From positions 1,292,001 to 1,356,000 of the forward strand of contig NZ_JBBOYW010000001.1 of the NCBI RefSeq assembly GCF_038008325.1: DNA of 64,000 nt, read 5' to 3'. A program made the translations under genes and the position numbers. This document shows positions 45,226 through 52,448 of the stretch, one piece after another. Under the pieces are notes generated by a model. The model ran no database searches. It saw only the letters and a list, made by a program, of their open reading frames with translations, and was not told the DNA's origin. Origin of the DNA: Lysinibacillus sp. FSL K6-0232. Lineage in GTDB: Bacteria; Bacillota; Bacilli; Bacillales_A; Planococcaceae. Each line of letters begins with the position of its first letter. The first letter of the stretch is position 1.

Positions 45226-45319
45226 CTACCCCCACTTACTCGCTAACGCTCCTTGAAGTGGGAGTCTTCTGTCGGAAAACGATAAAACGCCTGATTATTT
45301 TCAAACATAGTGGGGGCAG
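45226..45319. mobile_element. IS200/IS605-like end remnant (about 94 bp)
   Basis: Outer inverted repeats CTACCCCCACT (45226-45236) and AGTGGGGGCAG (45309-45319) match at 10 of 11 positions. Inside, CCCACTT (45231-45237) pairs with AAGTGGG (45256-45262) around an imperfect loop, followed by AGTCTTCTGTCGG. This hairpin plus tail resembles the right-end hairpins of IS605/TnpB elements in Bacillales. No tnpA or tnpB coding sequence remains. Could be a MITE-like derivative or deletion relic. Confidence 0.6.
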
Positions 45320-45385
45320 TATAGGCTTCGTTATCGTGCTACACTTATGAGAGAGCAATCAGCTATAAGGAAATGAGGGATAGTC

Positions 45386-45838
45386 ATGATTTTAATTAGC
45401 GCTTGTTTAGCAGGGTTGAATATTCGGTACAATGGCACAAATAGTTTGGATGAGCAAATACAAAAGCTTGTACTAGACAATAAGGCTGTCACGGTTTGCC
45501 CTGAGCTTATGGGAGGCTTTTCAACACCCCGTGAACCTGCTGAAATTGTAGGTGGCATTGGAGAAGATGTTCTCGATGGAAAAGCAGCCGTGGTTGAAAA
45601 ATCAGGTCGTGATGTTACAGAGCTATATGTCAAGGGTGCTTATGCAACATTGCACAAGGCACTAGAAGTAGGCGCAACAAAGGTTATTTTAAAGGAATAT
45701 AGCCCATCCTGTGGCAGTGTGATGATTTATAATGGTGATTTTAACGGTACTAAAATCGCTGGGGCAGGGGTAACGACTGCGCTATTACGAAGACATGGCA
45801 TTGAGGTGCTATCAGAGGAAGATTTTCAAAACGTCTAA
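45386..45838 (+). CDS. DUF523-family protein
   Basis: 150 residues, complete family length. MILISACLAGLNIRYNG, VTVCPELMGGFSTPREPAEI and LKEYSPSCGSVMIY carry the three conserved Cys/Gly segments of DUF523, which probably bind a metal or an Fe-S cluster. Role unknown. GAGGG precedes the ATG. An imperfect hairpin (45832-45862) overlaps the stop. Confidence 0.9.
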   Translation: MILISACLAGLNIRYNGTNSLDEQIQKLVLDNKAVTVCPELMGGFSTPREPAEIVGGIGEDVLDGKAAVVEKSGRDVTELYVKGAYATLHKALEVGATKVILKEYSPSCGSVMIYNGDFNGTKIAGAGVTTALLRRHGIEVLSEEDFQNV

Positions 45839-45862
45839 GGCTCTGCTTTAGAACCTTAGACG
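45832..45862. terminator. Hairpin between convergent genes
   Basis: CGTCTAAGG pairs with CCTTAGACG. Short T stretch only on the minus strand, so a weak terminator for the ABC permease gene. Confidence 0.5.
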
Positions 45863-45867
45863 ATGAC

Positions 45868-46884
45868 TTATAATGAACGATATTTTTTTAAGCTTATAAT
45901 ATTTAAGACAATAAAGACGATGGCAAAACAAGCGAGCACAATGAGATTTAGCAGAATCTCGTTGAAGGAATAGCCTTTATACATCACACCATTTAAAGCA
46001 TCTGCTGCATAATACAGAGGCATAATATGACCGAGATTTTGCAGCCATTCCGCCATATTATCAAGCGGGAAAAGCCCTGAAAAAAATACCTGTGGCACAA
46101 TGACCAACGGAATAAATTGCATCATTTGAAACTCTGACGCCGCAAAGCTTGATAGCAATGCACCTAAGGATAGGGATACAAGGGCAACCATCATATTAAT
46201 CAATAAAACAAGCCAAATCGAGCCAATATGGACAATATCAAGTACATAAATACCAAATAACACAATAATAATTGTTTGTAGCAGGGCAAATAAACCGTAG
46301 CCAATCATATAGCCTGCGACAATCTCTGAGCGTTTAATAGGTGTTGCCAGCAACCGCTCCAATGTGCCTGAAGTACGTTCTTTTAATAAAGCGATGCCTG
46401 TAATTAAAAAGACAAAGAAGAACACAAAAAAGCCAATTAGCATAGGACTAAAAATATCAAAAATAACTGTATCCCTATCACCATAAATATAGTCTGTTTC
46501 GAGATTACCTGTAGAAACTTGCGTAGGCTGTAAAATTTGTGCCAACTGCATCGTTAAAAGCTTTGCCTGAGAAGGGTCATCATTTAATAAAGTGAGCTTT
46601 ATAGTCTGTTGGTCGATAGCCAGCCAGCCAGTGTACTCTTTTTCTGCTAACTGCTTTTTAGTAAAATCTTGATCTTCAATAATTGTAAAATCTGTGCTCT
46701 CTAGCTTTTCCATAAGTGGTGCAGAACCATTGGAAACAACAAGTGTAATCGCAGGCTCATTACTATTAAAAATAAAGTACATTAATGAGAGTACAAGAAG
46801 TGGTGCTAAAAATAGTAAGGCGAGCGTGCGTTTATCTCGTTTCATTTGTTGAGTAATTCTTGTGATAATGGCGCCTATTCTCAT
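45868..46884 (-). CDS. ABC-2 type exporter permease
   Basis: 338 residues. One N-terminal helix, a large external domain (about 40-145), then five membrane helices with the ABC-2 signature KERTSGTLERLLATPIKRSEIVAGY (by position, near residues 168-192) and QFIPLVIVPQVFFSGLFPLDNM. YhgE/YadH-like drug or lipid exporters share this layout. The start overlaps the ATPase stop by 4 bases. Divergently encoded TetR likely controls the pair. Confidence 0.9.
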   Translation of the reverse strand: MRIGAIITRITQQMKRDKRTLALLFLAPLLVLSLMYFIFNSNEPAITLVVSNGSAPLMEKLESTDFTIIEDQDFTKKQLAEKEYTGWLAIDQQTIKLTLLNDDPSQAKLLTMQLAQILQPTQVSTGNLETDYIYGDRDTVIFDIFSPMLIGFFVFFFVFLITGIALLKERTSGTLERLLATPIKRSEIVAGYMIGYGLFALLQTIIIVLFGIYVLDIVHIGSIWLVLLINMMVALVSLSLGALLSSFAASEFQMMQFIPLVIVPQVFFSGLFPLDNMAEWLQNLGHIMPLYYAADALNGVMYKGYSFNEILLNLIVLACFAIVFIVLNIISLKKYRSL

Positions 46885-47609
46885 TGTACATCACCTCCAG
46901 CTTTTAAAAACACCTCATCAAAATCTTTCGCTTGATAATGTGCTTTTAATGCTTGCGGTGTGCCCTGTGCAATAATATGTCCACTTCTTAGCATGGCTAG
47001 CTGATCGCATCTTTCCGCCTCATCCATTGCATGGGTTGTGACTAAAATCGTTTTTTGTTCTTCCTCTTTTAAACGAATAAGCTCTTGCCAAATCTCCCTT
47101 TTTAGCACAGGGTCAATACCAACTGTTGGCTCATCTAAAATTAATAGCTGTGGATTTTGAATAAGTGCAATGGCAAGCGATAATCTACGCTTCATTCCTC
47201 CAGAATAATTGATGACTTTTTGCTGTAGATCATCTGTTAAGCGCACAAGATTGGCAGCATAGGCTACACGCTCCATACGCTCCTCTTTTGACAAACAATA
47301 AAGCCTTGCAAAAAAATGTAGATTCTCTGCACCTGTTAAATCTTGATAAAGCGCATCATTTTGTGCCATATAGCCAATAGCTTTTAATAATTGCTGATGC
47401 GGCACAGCAAAATCCAATACTTGAATAGTGCCTTGATCTGGCTTTAGCATCCCCATAATCATTTTAATCAATGTTGTTTTGCCACAGCCTGATGGACCAA
47501 GCAAGCCCATTAATTGTCCCTTTGGAATAGCCAAGGAAAGAGGGGCAATAACCTGTTTATGCTTAAAGCTTTTTTCAAGGTTATGAATAGAAATAGCATA
47601 GCTCTCCAT
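46881..47609 (-). CDS. ABC exporter ATPase
   Basis: 242 residues from the ATG at 47609, with GAAGGAG upstream. Walker A GPSGCGKTT, YSGGMKRRLSLAIAL and LLILDEPTVGIDP place it in the drug-export DrrA/CcmA type. Encodes the energy source for the following ABC-2 permease. Substrate unknown. Confidence 0.92.
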   Translation of the reverse strand: MESYAISIHNLEKSFKHKQVIAPLSLAIPKGQLMGLLGPSGCGKTTLIKMIMGMLKPDQGTIQVLDFAVPHQQLLKAIGYMAQNDALYQDLTGAENLHFFARLYCLSKEERMERVAYAANLVRLTDDLQQKVINYSGGMKRRLSLAIALIQNPQLLILDEPTVGIDPVLKREIWQELIRLKEEEQKTILVTTHAMDEAERCDQLAMLRSGHIIAQGTPQALKAHYQAKDFDEVFLKAGGDVQ

Positions 47610-47623
47610 AACGATCACTCCTT

Positions 47624-47637
47624 CACTGAACACAGTG
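47624..47637. promoter_or_regulatory. Inverted repeat in the ABC/TetR intergenic region
   Basis: CACTG-aaca-CAGTG, partly overlapping AACAC-a-GTGTT (47629-47639), just before the ATPase ribosome site. A candidate operator for the divergent TetR protein. Confidence 0.4.
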
Positions 47638-47723
47638 TTGATTTGATAAAAATTTTACGGTAGCATAGGAGCAAATACAATAAACAGTTTGCAGCCATGT
47701 GTTAAGTAAATGGAGGAGTAGCT

Positions 47724-48320
47724 ATGTCGATACATGAACAAATGACATTTGAAACAAAGCAGGCGATAAAAAAAGCATTTATTCAACAAATGGAGGAGGT
47801 AGGCTTTGAGCGTGTAACCGTTAAAAATTTAGCATTAACCGCCCATATTAATCGAGGCACATTTTATTTACATTATGCGGATAAATTTGCGGTAATGGAG
47901 GATATCCAGCAGGAGTTATTGATGGAGCTAGAGAGTCGTGTCAAAAAGGTGCAGCCAGTGGAAGCCTTTCAAACTTTACAAACAGGGCATCTATATCCAC
48001 CATTTATCAATGTGATTACATGCATTAAAGAACATGCCCCTGCCTTTCGGGTGTTACTAGGAGAGCAGGGAAGCCCTACATTTGCGAAAAAGGTAAAAAT
48101 AATTTTTAGCAATCATATTTTAGATCGATTAGCCATTGTACGCAAAGAAGTGCAAGACCCAGAATTCCAGCAATATTTCCAAGCCTTTATTGCTTCTGCT
48201 ATTTTAGGTGTCATTCAGGAATGGCTAGATAGAGGAAATCAGGATTTAAGCGTGGAGGAAATGGTTATGATTCATTTTCGATTACTAAGATTTGTCGGCA
48301 CGCTTGTATCCTCAGTCTAA
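47724..48320 (+). CDS. TetR-family repressor
   Basis: 198 residues. TetR helix-turn-helix at about 15-60 (FIQQMEEVGFERVTVKNLA; INRGTFYLHYADKFAVMEDI) and a helical ligand domain of the YsiA/TetR_C_7 sort. Divergent from an ABC-2 exporter, so it is the probable local repressor responding to an exported compound. GGAGGAG precedes the ATG. Confidence 0.9.
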   Translation: MSIHEQMTFETKQAIKKAFIQQMEEVGFERVTVKNLALTAHINRGTFYLHYADKFAVMEDIQQELLMELESRVKKVQPVEAFQTLQTGHLYPPFINVITCIKEHAPAFRVLLGEQGSPTFAKKVKIIFSNHILDRLAIVRKEVQDPEFQQYFQAFIASAILGVIQEWLDRGNQDLSVEEMVMIHFRLLRFVGTLVSSV

Positions 48321-48325
48321 AAAAA

Positions 48326-48354
48326 GAACATGAGGGTAGTAGCCCATCATGTTC
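48326..48354. terminator. Bidirectional terminator
   Basis: GAACATGA...TCATGTTC stem with A and T flanks between the convergent TetR and MerR-like genes. Confidence 0.75.
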
Positions 48355-48355
48355 C

Positions 48356-49213
48356 TTATTTTTCATAGTAATCATTCAGTGCAACCTCTAAACGCTCTGC
48401 TAAATGCTGTGAAATATAGCGTAGCACAAATTGCTCCTTTTCCATTTCAATTTGGGAGGATTTAAACATCCTTGTCAAAAAGCCTGCTTTATGATTAAGC
48501 GCAAATTGCTGTAATGCCTCCGTTCGTAAAGTCGATACGATTTCATTTTCAATATGGCGCTCTCGAATTTTTTGCACAATATCCTTTACGCTATTTTCTT
48601 GCAGCTCAAAAATTTGCTGTTGAAGATGGTTATTTTCCTGCTGAAGTGCCAATGTTTCTTGCTGAATTGTATACGTAAAAAAATCCTGATTAATAGTTAC
48701 CTGCAAAGCCTCCTGCTCATCATTTGGTACAAACTGAAAAAGCCCTGTTTGTATCATTTGATGCAAAACATTTCCAAGCACATCTACCTTATGAGAGAGC
48801 TCCTCTGCATCACTTGTTGTAGCAGTAATTTGATGCTTGAGTAGCTGACCATGATCATCAAGCCCAAGTAGATGTTTAATCCCCTTTACACGGTACTCAT
48901 CCTTTAATAATAAAATCATGCGTAGTCTGACGATAGCTGGAAGATATAAACGAATATTACCATTTGCGTTAGGCGTGGTATTGTCAAAAATATATTGCTC
49001 AAATGGTTTTAAATAATAGCGTAGCATCGCATCTGTACTATCAAACCAGCTAGCAACCTCTGCAATCGTATAATGTTGGGCTTCATCAATAGTTGTTAAA
49101 TAAGCATCCTGATAGAGAACTTCCTCTAAAGGCGTATGTTGTAGCACAGCAAATAACGGATCACCCTGCACAATTTTCAGTACCATCTCTTTTGCATCAT
49201 TTACTTTCAGCAT
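48356..49213 (-). CDS. MerR-like DNA-binding protein with coiled coil, function unknown
   Basis: 285 residues from the ATG at 49213 (GGGGTG seven bases upstream); the upstream in-frame codons lack a site. An apparent MerR-type winged helix (YTIAEVASWFDSTDAMLRYYLKPFEQYI), then a domain with IRLYLPAIVRLRMILLLKDEYRVKGIKHLLG, and a coiled coil of about 45 residues rich in Gln/Glu (QETLALQQENNHLQQQIFEL). Proteins of this shape include chromosome-anchoring and plasmid-partition factors; I cannot assign one. Followed downstream by no partner, preceded by a small unknown gene on the same strand. Confidence 0.65.
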   Translation of the reverse strand: MLKVNDAKEMVLKIVQGDPLFAVLQHTPLEEVLYQDAYLTTIDEAQHYTIAEVASWFDSTDAMLRYYLKPFEQYIFDNTTPNANGNIRLYLPAIVRLRMILLLKDEYRVKGIKHLLGLDDHGQLLKHQITATTSDAEELSHKVDVLGNVLHQMIQTGLFQFVPNDEQEALQVTINQDFFTYTIQQETLALQQENNHLQQQIFELQENSVKDIVQKIRERHIENEIVSTLRTEALQQFALNHKAGFLTRMFKSSQIEMEKEQFVLRYISQHLAERLEVALNDYYEK

Positions 49214-49315
49214 CCTTTCACACCCCACTTTATTTTTCACATAACGAAAATTACTCTTTATATAGGTTTCTATTCTACTAATAGCAATTGTATGCATATT
49301 TTTTGTAAGAAATAA

Positions 49316-49630
49316 TTAAGATGATTCAAGTTGATAGACGGTTATCATATGATGTGTTTGCTGACGATTGGAAACTATTTCGTGCATTGTAGCTAAAAGA
49401 GCCGTATTGTTAATCAAAATTTGAATTTCTGTCTGCTTATATTGCTGTTGAAGGTCAATAATATAATCTCTAATAATTGATAGGTGAGAAGGATGTTTGA
49501 TTTCTACTTCAACAAAAAATGGCAATGTTAAATGAGGAAGCCTGAGATTACCTCCACGCCGAATCCAAACTGCTTCTTGCTGATAATAACGGATAGGTAA
49601 TTGACGGTTGCTAGCAATAAAAAGGTCCAT
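49316..49630 (-). CDS. Hypothetical protein
   Basis: 104 residues with a good site AAAGGAGG seven bases before the ATG, so translation is likely. Mixed alpha/beta: IRYYQQEAVWIRRGGNLRL, LPFFVEVEIKHPSHL and an amphipathic helix LQQQYKQTEIQIL. It resembles no family I recognise. It lies 102 bases upstream of the MerR-like gene in the same direction, so they may be cotranscribed. Four 21-base repeats lie just upstream. Confidence 0.6.
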   Translation of the reverse strand: MDLFIASNRQLPIRYYQQEAVWIRRGGNLRLPHLTLPFFVEVEIKHPSHLSIIRDYIIDLQQQYKQTEIQILINNTALLATMHEIVSNRQQTHHMITVYQLESS

Positions 49631-49660
49631 AGGGGCTCCTCCTTTGAGTGTCTAAGGAAA

Positions 49661-49744
49661 GTGACGGATAGAATGGCAAAAGTGACGGATAGCACTTCGA
49701 GAATGACGGATAGAACAGCAGAAGTGGCGGATAGACTCCCATGA
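49661..49744. repeat. Four tandem 21-bp repeats (GTGACGGATAGA type)
   Basis: Units start at 49661, 49682, 49703 and 49724, each 21 bases, sharing xTGxCGGATAGxA. They lie between the terminator of the YitT-family gene and the start of the 104-residue gene. Same period and copy number as the array at 37144 but a different sequence. Twenty-one bases equal two helical turns or seven codons. Confidence 0.8.
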
Positions 49745-49757
49745 AATAAAATAAAGA

Positions 49758-49783
49758 GGGACCCTAGCAAATTGTAGGCTCCC
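49758..49783 (-). terminator. Terminator of the YitT-family gene
   Basis: On the minus strand GGGAGCCTA pairs with TAGGGTCCC (one mismatch), followed by a T-rich tail. Confidence 0.75.
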
Positions 49784-49795
49784 ACCTTATATAAA

Positions 49796-50656
49796 TTAGT
49801 GAATATCACGCTTCTTAAAGTTACCACCACGAACCTCAGCAACATCTGAAATTACCACAAAAGCTCCATCGTCGATATCTTTAATAATAGAAACTAGCTT
49901 AGTTTCCTCCATACGGTTAATAACGCAGTATAAAATTTCAGTTGGTTCGTTAGAGAAGCCACCACGCCCATGTGTGTAGGTAATACCACGCCCTAAACGA
50001 GCTTGGATAGCATCACCAATTTCCTCTGACTTGGCACTGACCACACGGACTTCTTTCGATTTTTCTAAACCTGCCTGAATAATATCAATCACATTTTTCG
50101 CAATATAGTAGGTTAATGCTGAATATAAGGCACTTTCTAAGCCGAAAATAAAGCTTGCCCCTAAGAAAATAAAGGCATTAATAAATAATATAATATCACC
50201 GACTGAAAATGGTACTTTACGTGATAATAGAACAGCTAATACCTCAGTACCATCTAAAGCACCGCCATTACGTAAGACAATTCCAATACCAACACCAAGC
50301 AAGATACCGCCCGATAAAACAATGAGAAGGGGATCGCTTGGTCCTAAAATTGTTTCAACATCATGTAACAAAACTGTAGCAATAGATAGCGCAGCAATAC
50401 CTATACTACTCATTAAAGCAAATGTTCTTCCTACTTGTTTATAGCCAATATAAACAAATGGAATATTTAAGATGAACAGTAGCACTCCTAATGGAATACC
50501 AAAAAGATGTGCTCCCATAATACTAATCCCTGTTACACCGCCATCAATAACGTTGTTTGGAATTAATACTGCCTCCAGTCCATAGCCAGCAATAGCTGCG
50601 CCAATAACAATCATAATAAATTTTCGTATAGTTTCTGATAACTTTCCTTTTTTCAT
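49796..50656 (-). CDS. YitT-family membrane protein
   Basis: 286 residues: five or so N-terminal helices of the DUF161 type (LEAVLIPNNVIDGGVTGISIMG; LRNGGALDGTEVLAVLLSRK) and a cytoplasmic DUF2179 domain (about 205-284; ITYTHGRGGFSNEPTEILYCVINR). Widespread in Firmicutes, proposed to be a small-ligand transporter; function unproven. GGAGAAG precedes the ATG. Downstream of an HTH regulator gene in the same orientation. Confidence 0.9.
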   Translation of the reverse strand: MKKGKLSETIRKFIMIVIGAAIAGYGLEAVLIPNNVIDGGVTGISIMGAHLFGIPLGVLLFILNIPFVYIGYKQVGRTFALMSSIGIAALSIATVLLHDVETILGPSDPLLIVLSGGILLGVGIGIVLRNGGALDGTEVLAVLLSRKVPFSVGDIILFINAFIFLGASFIFGLESALYSALTYYIAKNVIDIIQAGLEKSKEVRVVSAKSEEIGDAIQARLGRGITYTHGRGGFSNEPTEILYCVINRMEETKLVSIIKDIDDGAFVVISDVAEVRGGNFKKRDIH

Positions 50657-50688
50657 AAATCTTCTCCATTTCTTTAGACAAAATCGAC

Positions 50689-51228
50689 CTAAGGTTTTGG
50701 AATAATATTGATCGCAATTGTTTTTGTTTCAGCGTCCTTACTTGAGTCAGCCATATTATAGTATTTGGTTAATAAATCATTTAATTCACGATCAAAACTC
50801 ATAAATTGATCTTTTGTTAATGTCAAATCAGCTAAGGAAAAAGTTGCTAAATCTGTCGTGCTTTCTTTTTCATCAAGGGAATGTAAATAATTTTGATATT
50901 GTGATAACAAAGCCAATTGATAGTAGGAAATATAATTTAATTTTTGCTTTGTTGTAAGCTGTGTCCAATCCTCCTTACTTAGTTTTGCTGCTCCTTCATT
51001 TAATGCATAAAATTTCTCTGTAACGGAACGTACCTTTCGTTCCTTCACAATTTTTATAATGTTTTCATCGACTAAAATTTGGATATGACGATATAAGGTA
51101 GCCTGTGGTACATCCTTAATAACAGAAATCATCTCCAACGTGCTTAAACCTTCTTCTTTATTGTGCATCAGAGCCTGTAAAATTTTCATTCTCACAGGAT
51201 GCATTAATACCTCTGCTTTATTACGCAT
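50689..51228 (-). CDS. ArsR-like winged-helix regulator
   Basis: 179 residues. The N-terminal winged helix (AEVLMHPVRMKILQALMHNKEEGLSTLEMISVIKDVPQATLYRHI by position, about 5-50) is of the HTH_20 group; the C-terminal half is helical and unclassified. AGGAGG lies upstream of the ATG. Thirty-two bases separate it from the YitT-family gene, which it may co-regulate. The 455-base region before it (51229-51683) has no gene I can support, only AT-rich DNA and a loose stem 51619-51660. Confidence 0.85.
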   Translation of the reverse strand: MRNKAEVLMHPVRMKILQALMHNKEEGLSTLEMISVIKDVPQATLYRHIQILVDENIIKIVKERKVRSVTEKFYALNEGAAKLSKEDWTQLTTKQKLNYISYYQLALLSQYQNYLHSLDEKESTTDLATFSLADLTLTKDQFMSFDRELNDLLTKYYNMADSSKDAETKTIAINIIPKP

Positions 51229-51683
51229 TAACCGATCCTCCTATCAAGAAAAATGAGATGGTATCAGGGGAAGCAATCGAATGTTATCAATATGAGAACA
51301 TTATCAAAAAATATAATATATATTTTTTTTAAAGATGTACAGTAAAAAGGTAATGCAATTTTTATTATCTATTGTTGTTATTATTGATAATGAGAAGATC
51401 TTAAAAATAAATTACGTGATAGATTTGCAAAATTTGCTCAACTTGATTAGGAAGCATTCTTTCGCTCCTTCTAGCTTTTTTACTCGTGGGATTTTTATTT
51501 ATCTGGACACCGATAGATAAAAGGGGATATTTTAATATGTAAGATGTAATCACCTTTATTTCTAAATATAGGGGATAAATGCATTGTGAAAATCTGGCTG
51601 GTAGCTTCGCCTTATTCGCAAAGGACATATCTTAAAATTGCTTTTCAGACACGTCCTTTGTTGTTTTAGCCTAACCTTTTTTA

Positions 51684-52448
51684 TTAAAACCCAAGCTGCA
51701 CAAGCCAACGATTCAACTGTTGCTCTCGTTTAGATAAATCATTATTTATAGGATTGTATTTTCCTAGAGTTGTTTCAGCAATAATTTCGCCATCGAGCAT
51801 AAATAATACACGCTCGGTTTTTGCAGCAACTTTGGCATCATGGGTAGCAAGTAAAATCGTTGTGCCTTCTTGGTTAATCGTTGCTAAGACGTCCATTACC
51901 TCTGAAGTAGCGGCTGTATTTAAAGCCCCTGTTGGTTCATCGCCAAATAAAATGACTGGGTTGTTTATTAATGCACGGCAAATGGCAACCCTTTGTAATT
52001 GCCCACCAGATGCTTGAGTAATATCGTTCTTAGCTAATTGTGCAATACCTAGCTTTACCATTAGCTGTGTAGCGCGCATATTAATTTTTTGACGGCTTTC
52101 TTTTTTCGCTAAATAAGCAGATAAAATGATATTGTCGAATAAATTTAAATTTTTTAATAGATGGTGCTGTTGAAAAATAAAGCCCATTGCTTCAAGTCGT
52201 AATTGTGCTAATTGTGGCTCAGCCATCGTGCCAATAGTATGCTGTAGAAAGGTAATATGACCTGATGTTGCTTGATCCATGCCACTGACTGTATAAAGTA
52301 AAGTAGATTTACCACAGCCTGAGGGCCCCATAATCGCAACAAACTCTCCCTTTTGAAGGGTCAGCTGAATATTTTTCAATACGTGCTGCTCTGTATTGCC
52401 GAGAACATATATTTTGTGTAAATGCTGTACTTCTAAAATTGTCATCAT
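51684..52448 (-). CDS. MacB/LolD-type ABC transporter ATPase
   Basis: 254 residues from the ATG at 52448, six bases after AGGAGG and overlapping the permease stop. Walker A GPSGCGKST, ASGGQLQRVAICRAL and VILFGDEPTGALN are typical of the MacB/LolD/YtrE exporter family that works with FtsX-like permeases. Likely exports a peptide or lipid-targeting compound. Same operon as the permease. Confidence 0.92.
   Translation of the reverse strand: MMTILEVQHLHKIYVLGNTEQHVLKNIQLTLQKGEFVAIMGPSGCGKSTLLYTVSGMDQATSGHITFLQHTIGTMAEPQLAQLRLEAMGFIFQQHHLLKNLNLFDNIILSAYLAKKESRQKINMRATQLMVKLGIAQLAKNDITQASGGQLQRVAICRALINNPVILFGDEPTGALNTAATSEVMDVLATINQEGTTILLATHDAKVAAKTERVLFMLDGEIIAETTLGKYNPINNDLSKREQQLNRWLVQLGF

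Noticed and set aside
51335..51520. Plus-strand ORF of 61 codons in the 51.2-51.7 kb gap
   Set aside because: No ribosome site, biased low-complexity composition, and no resemblance to a protein family.
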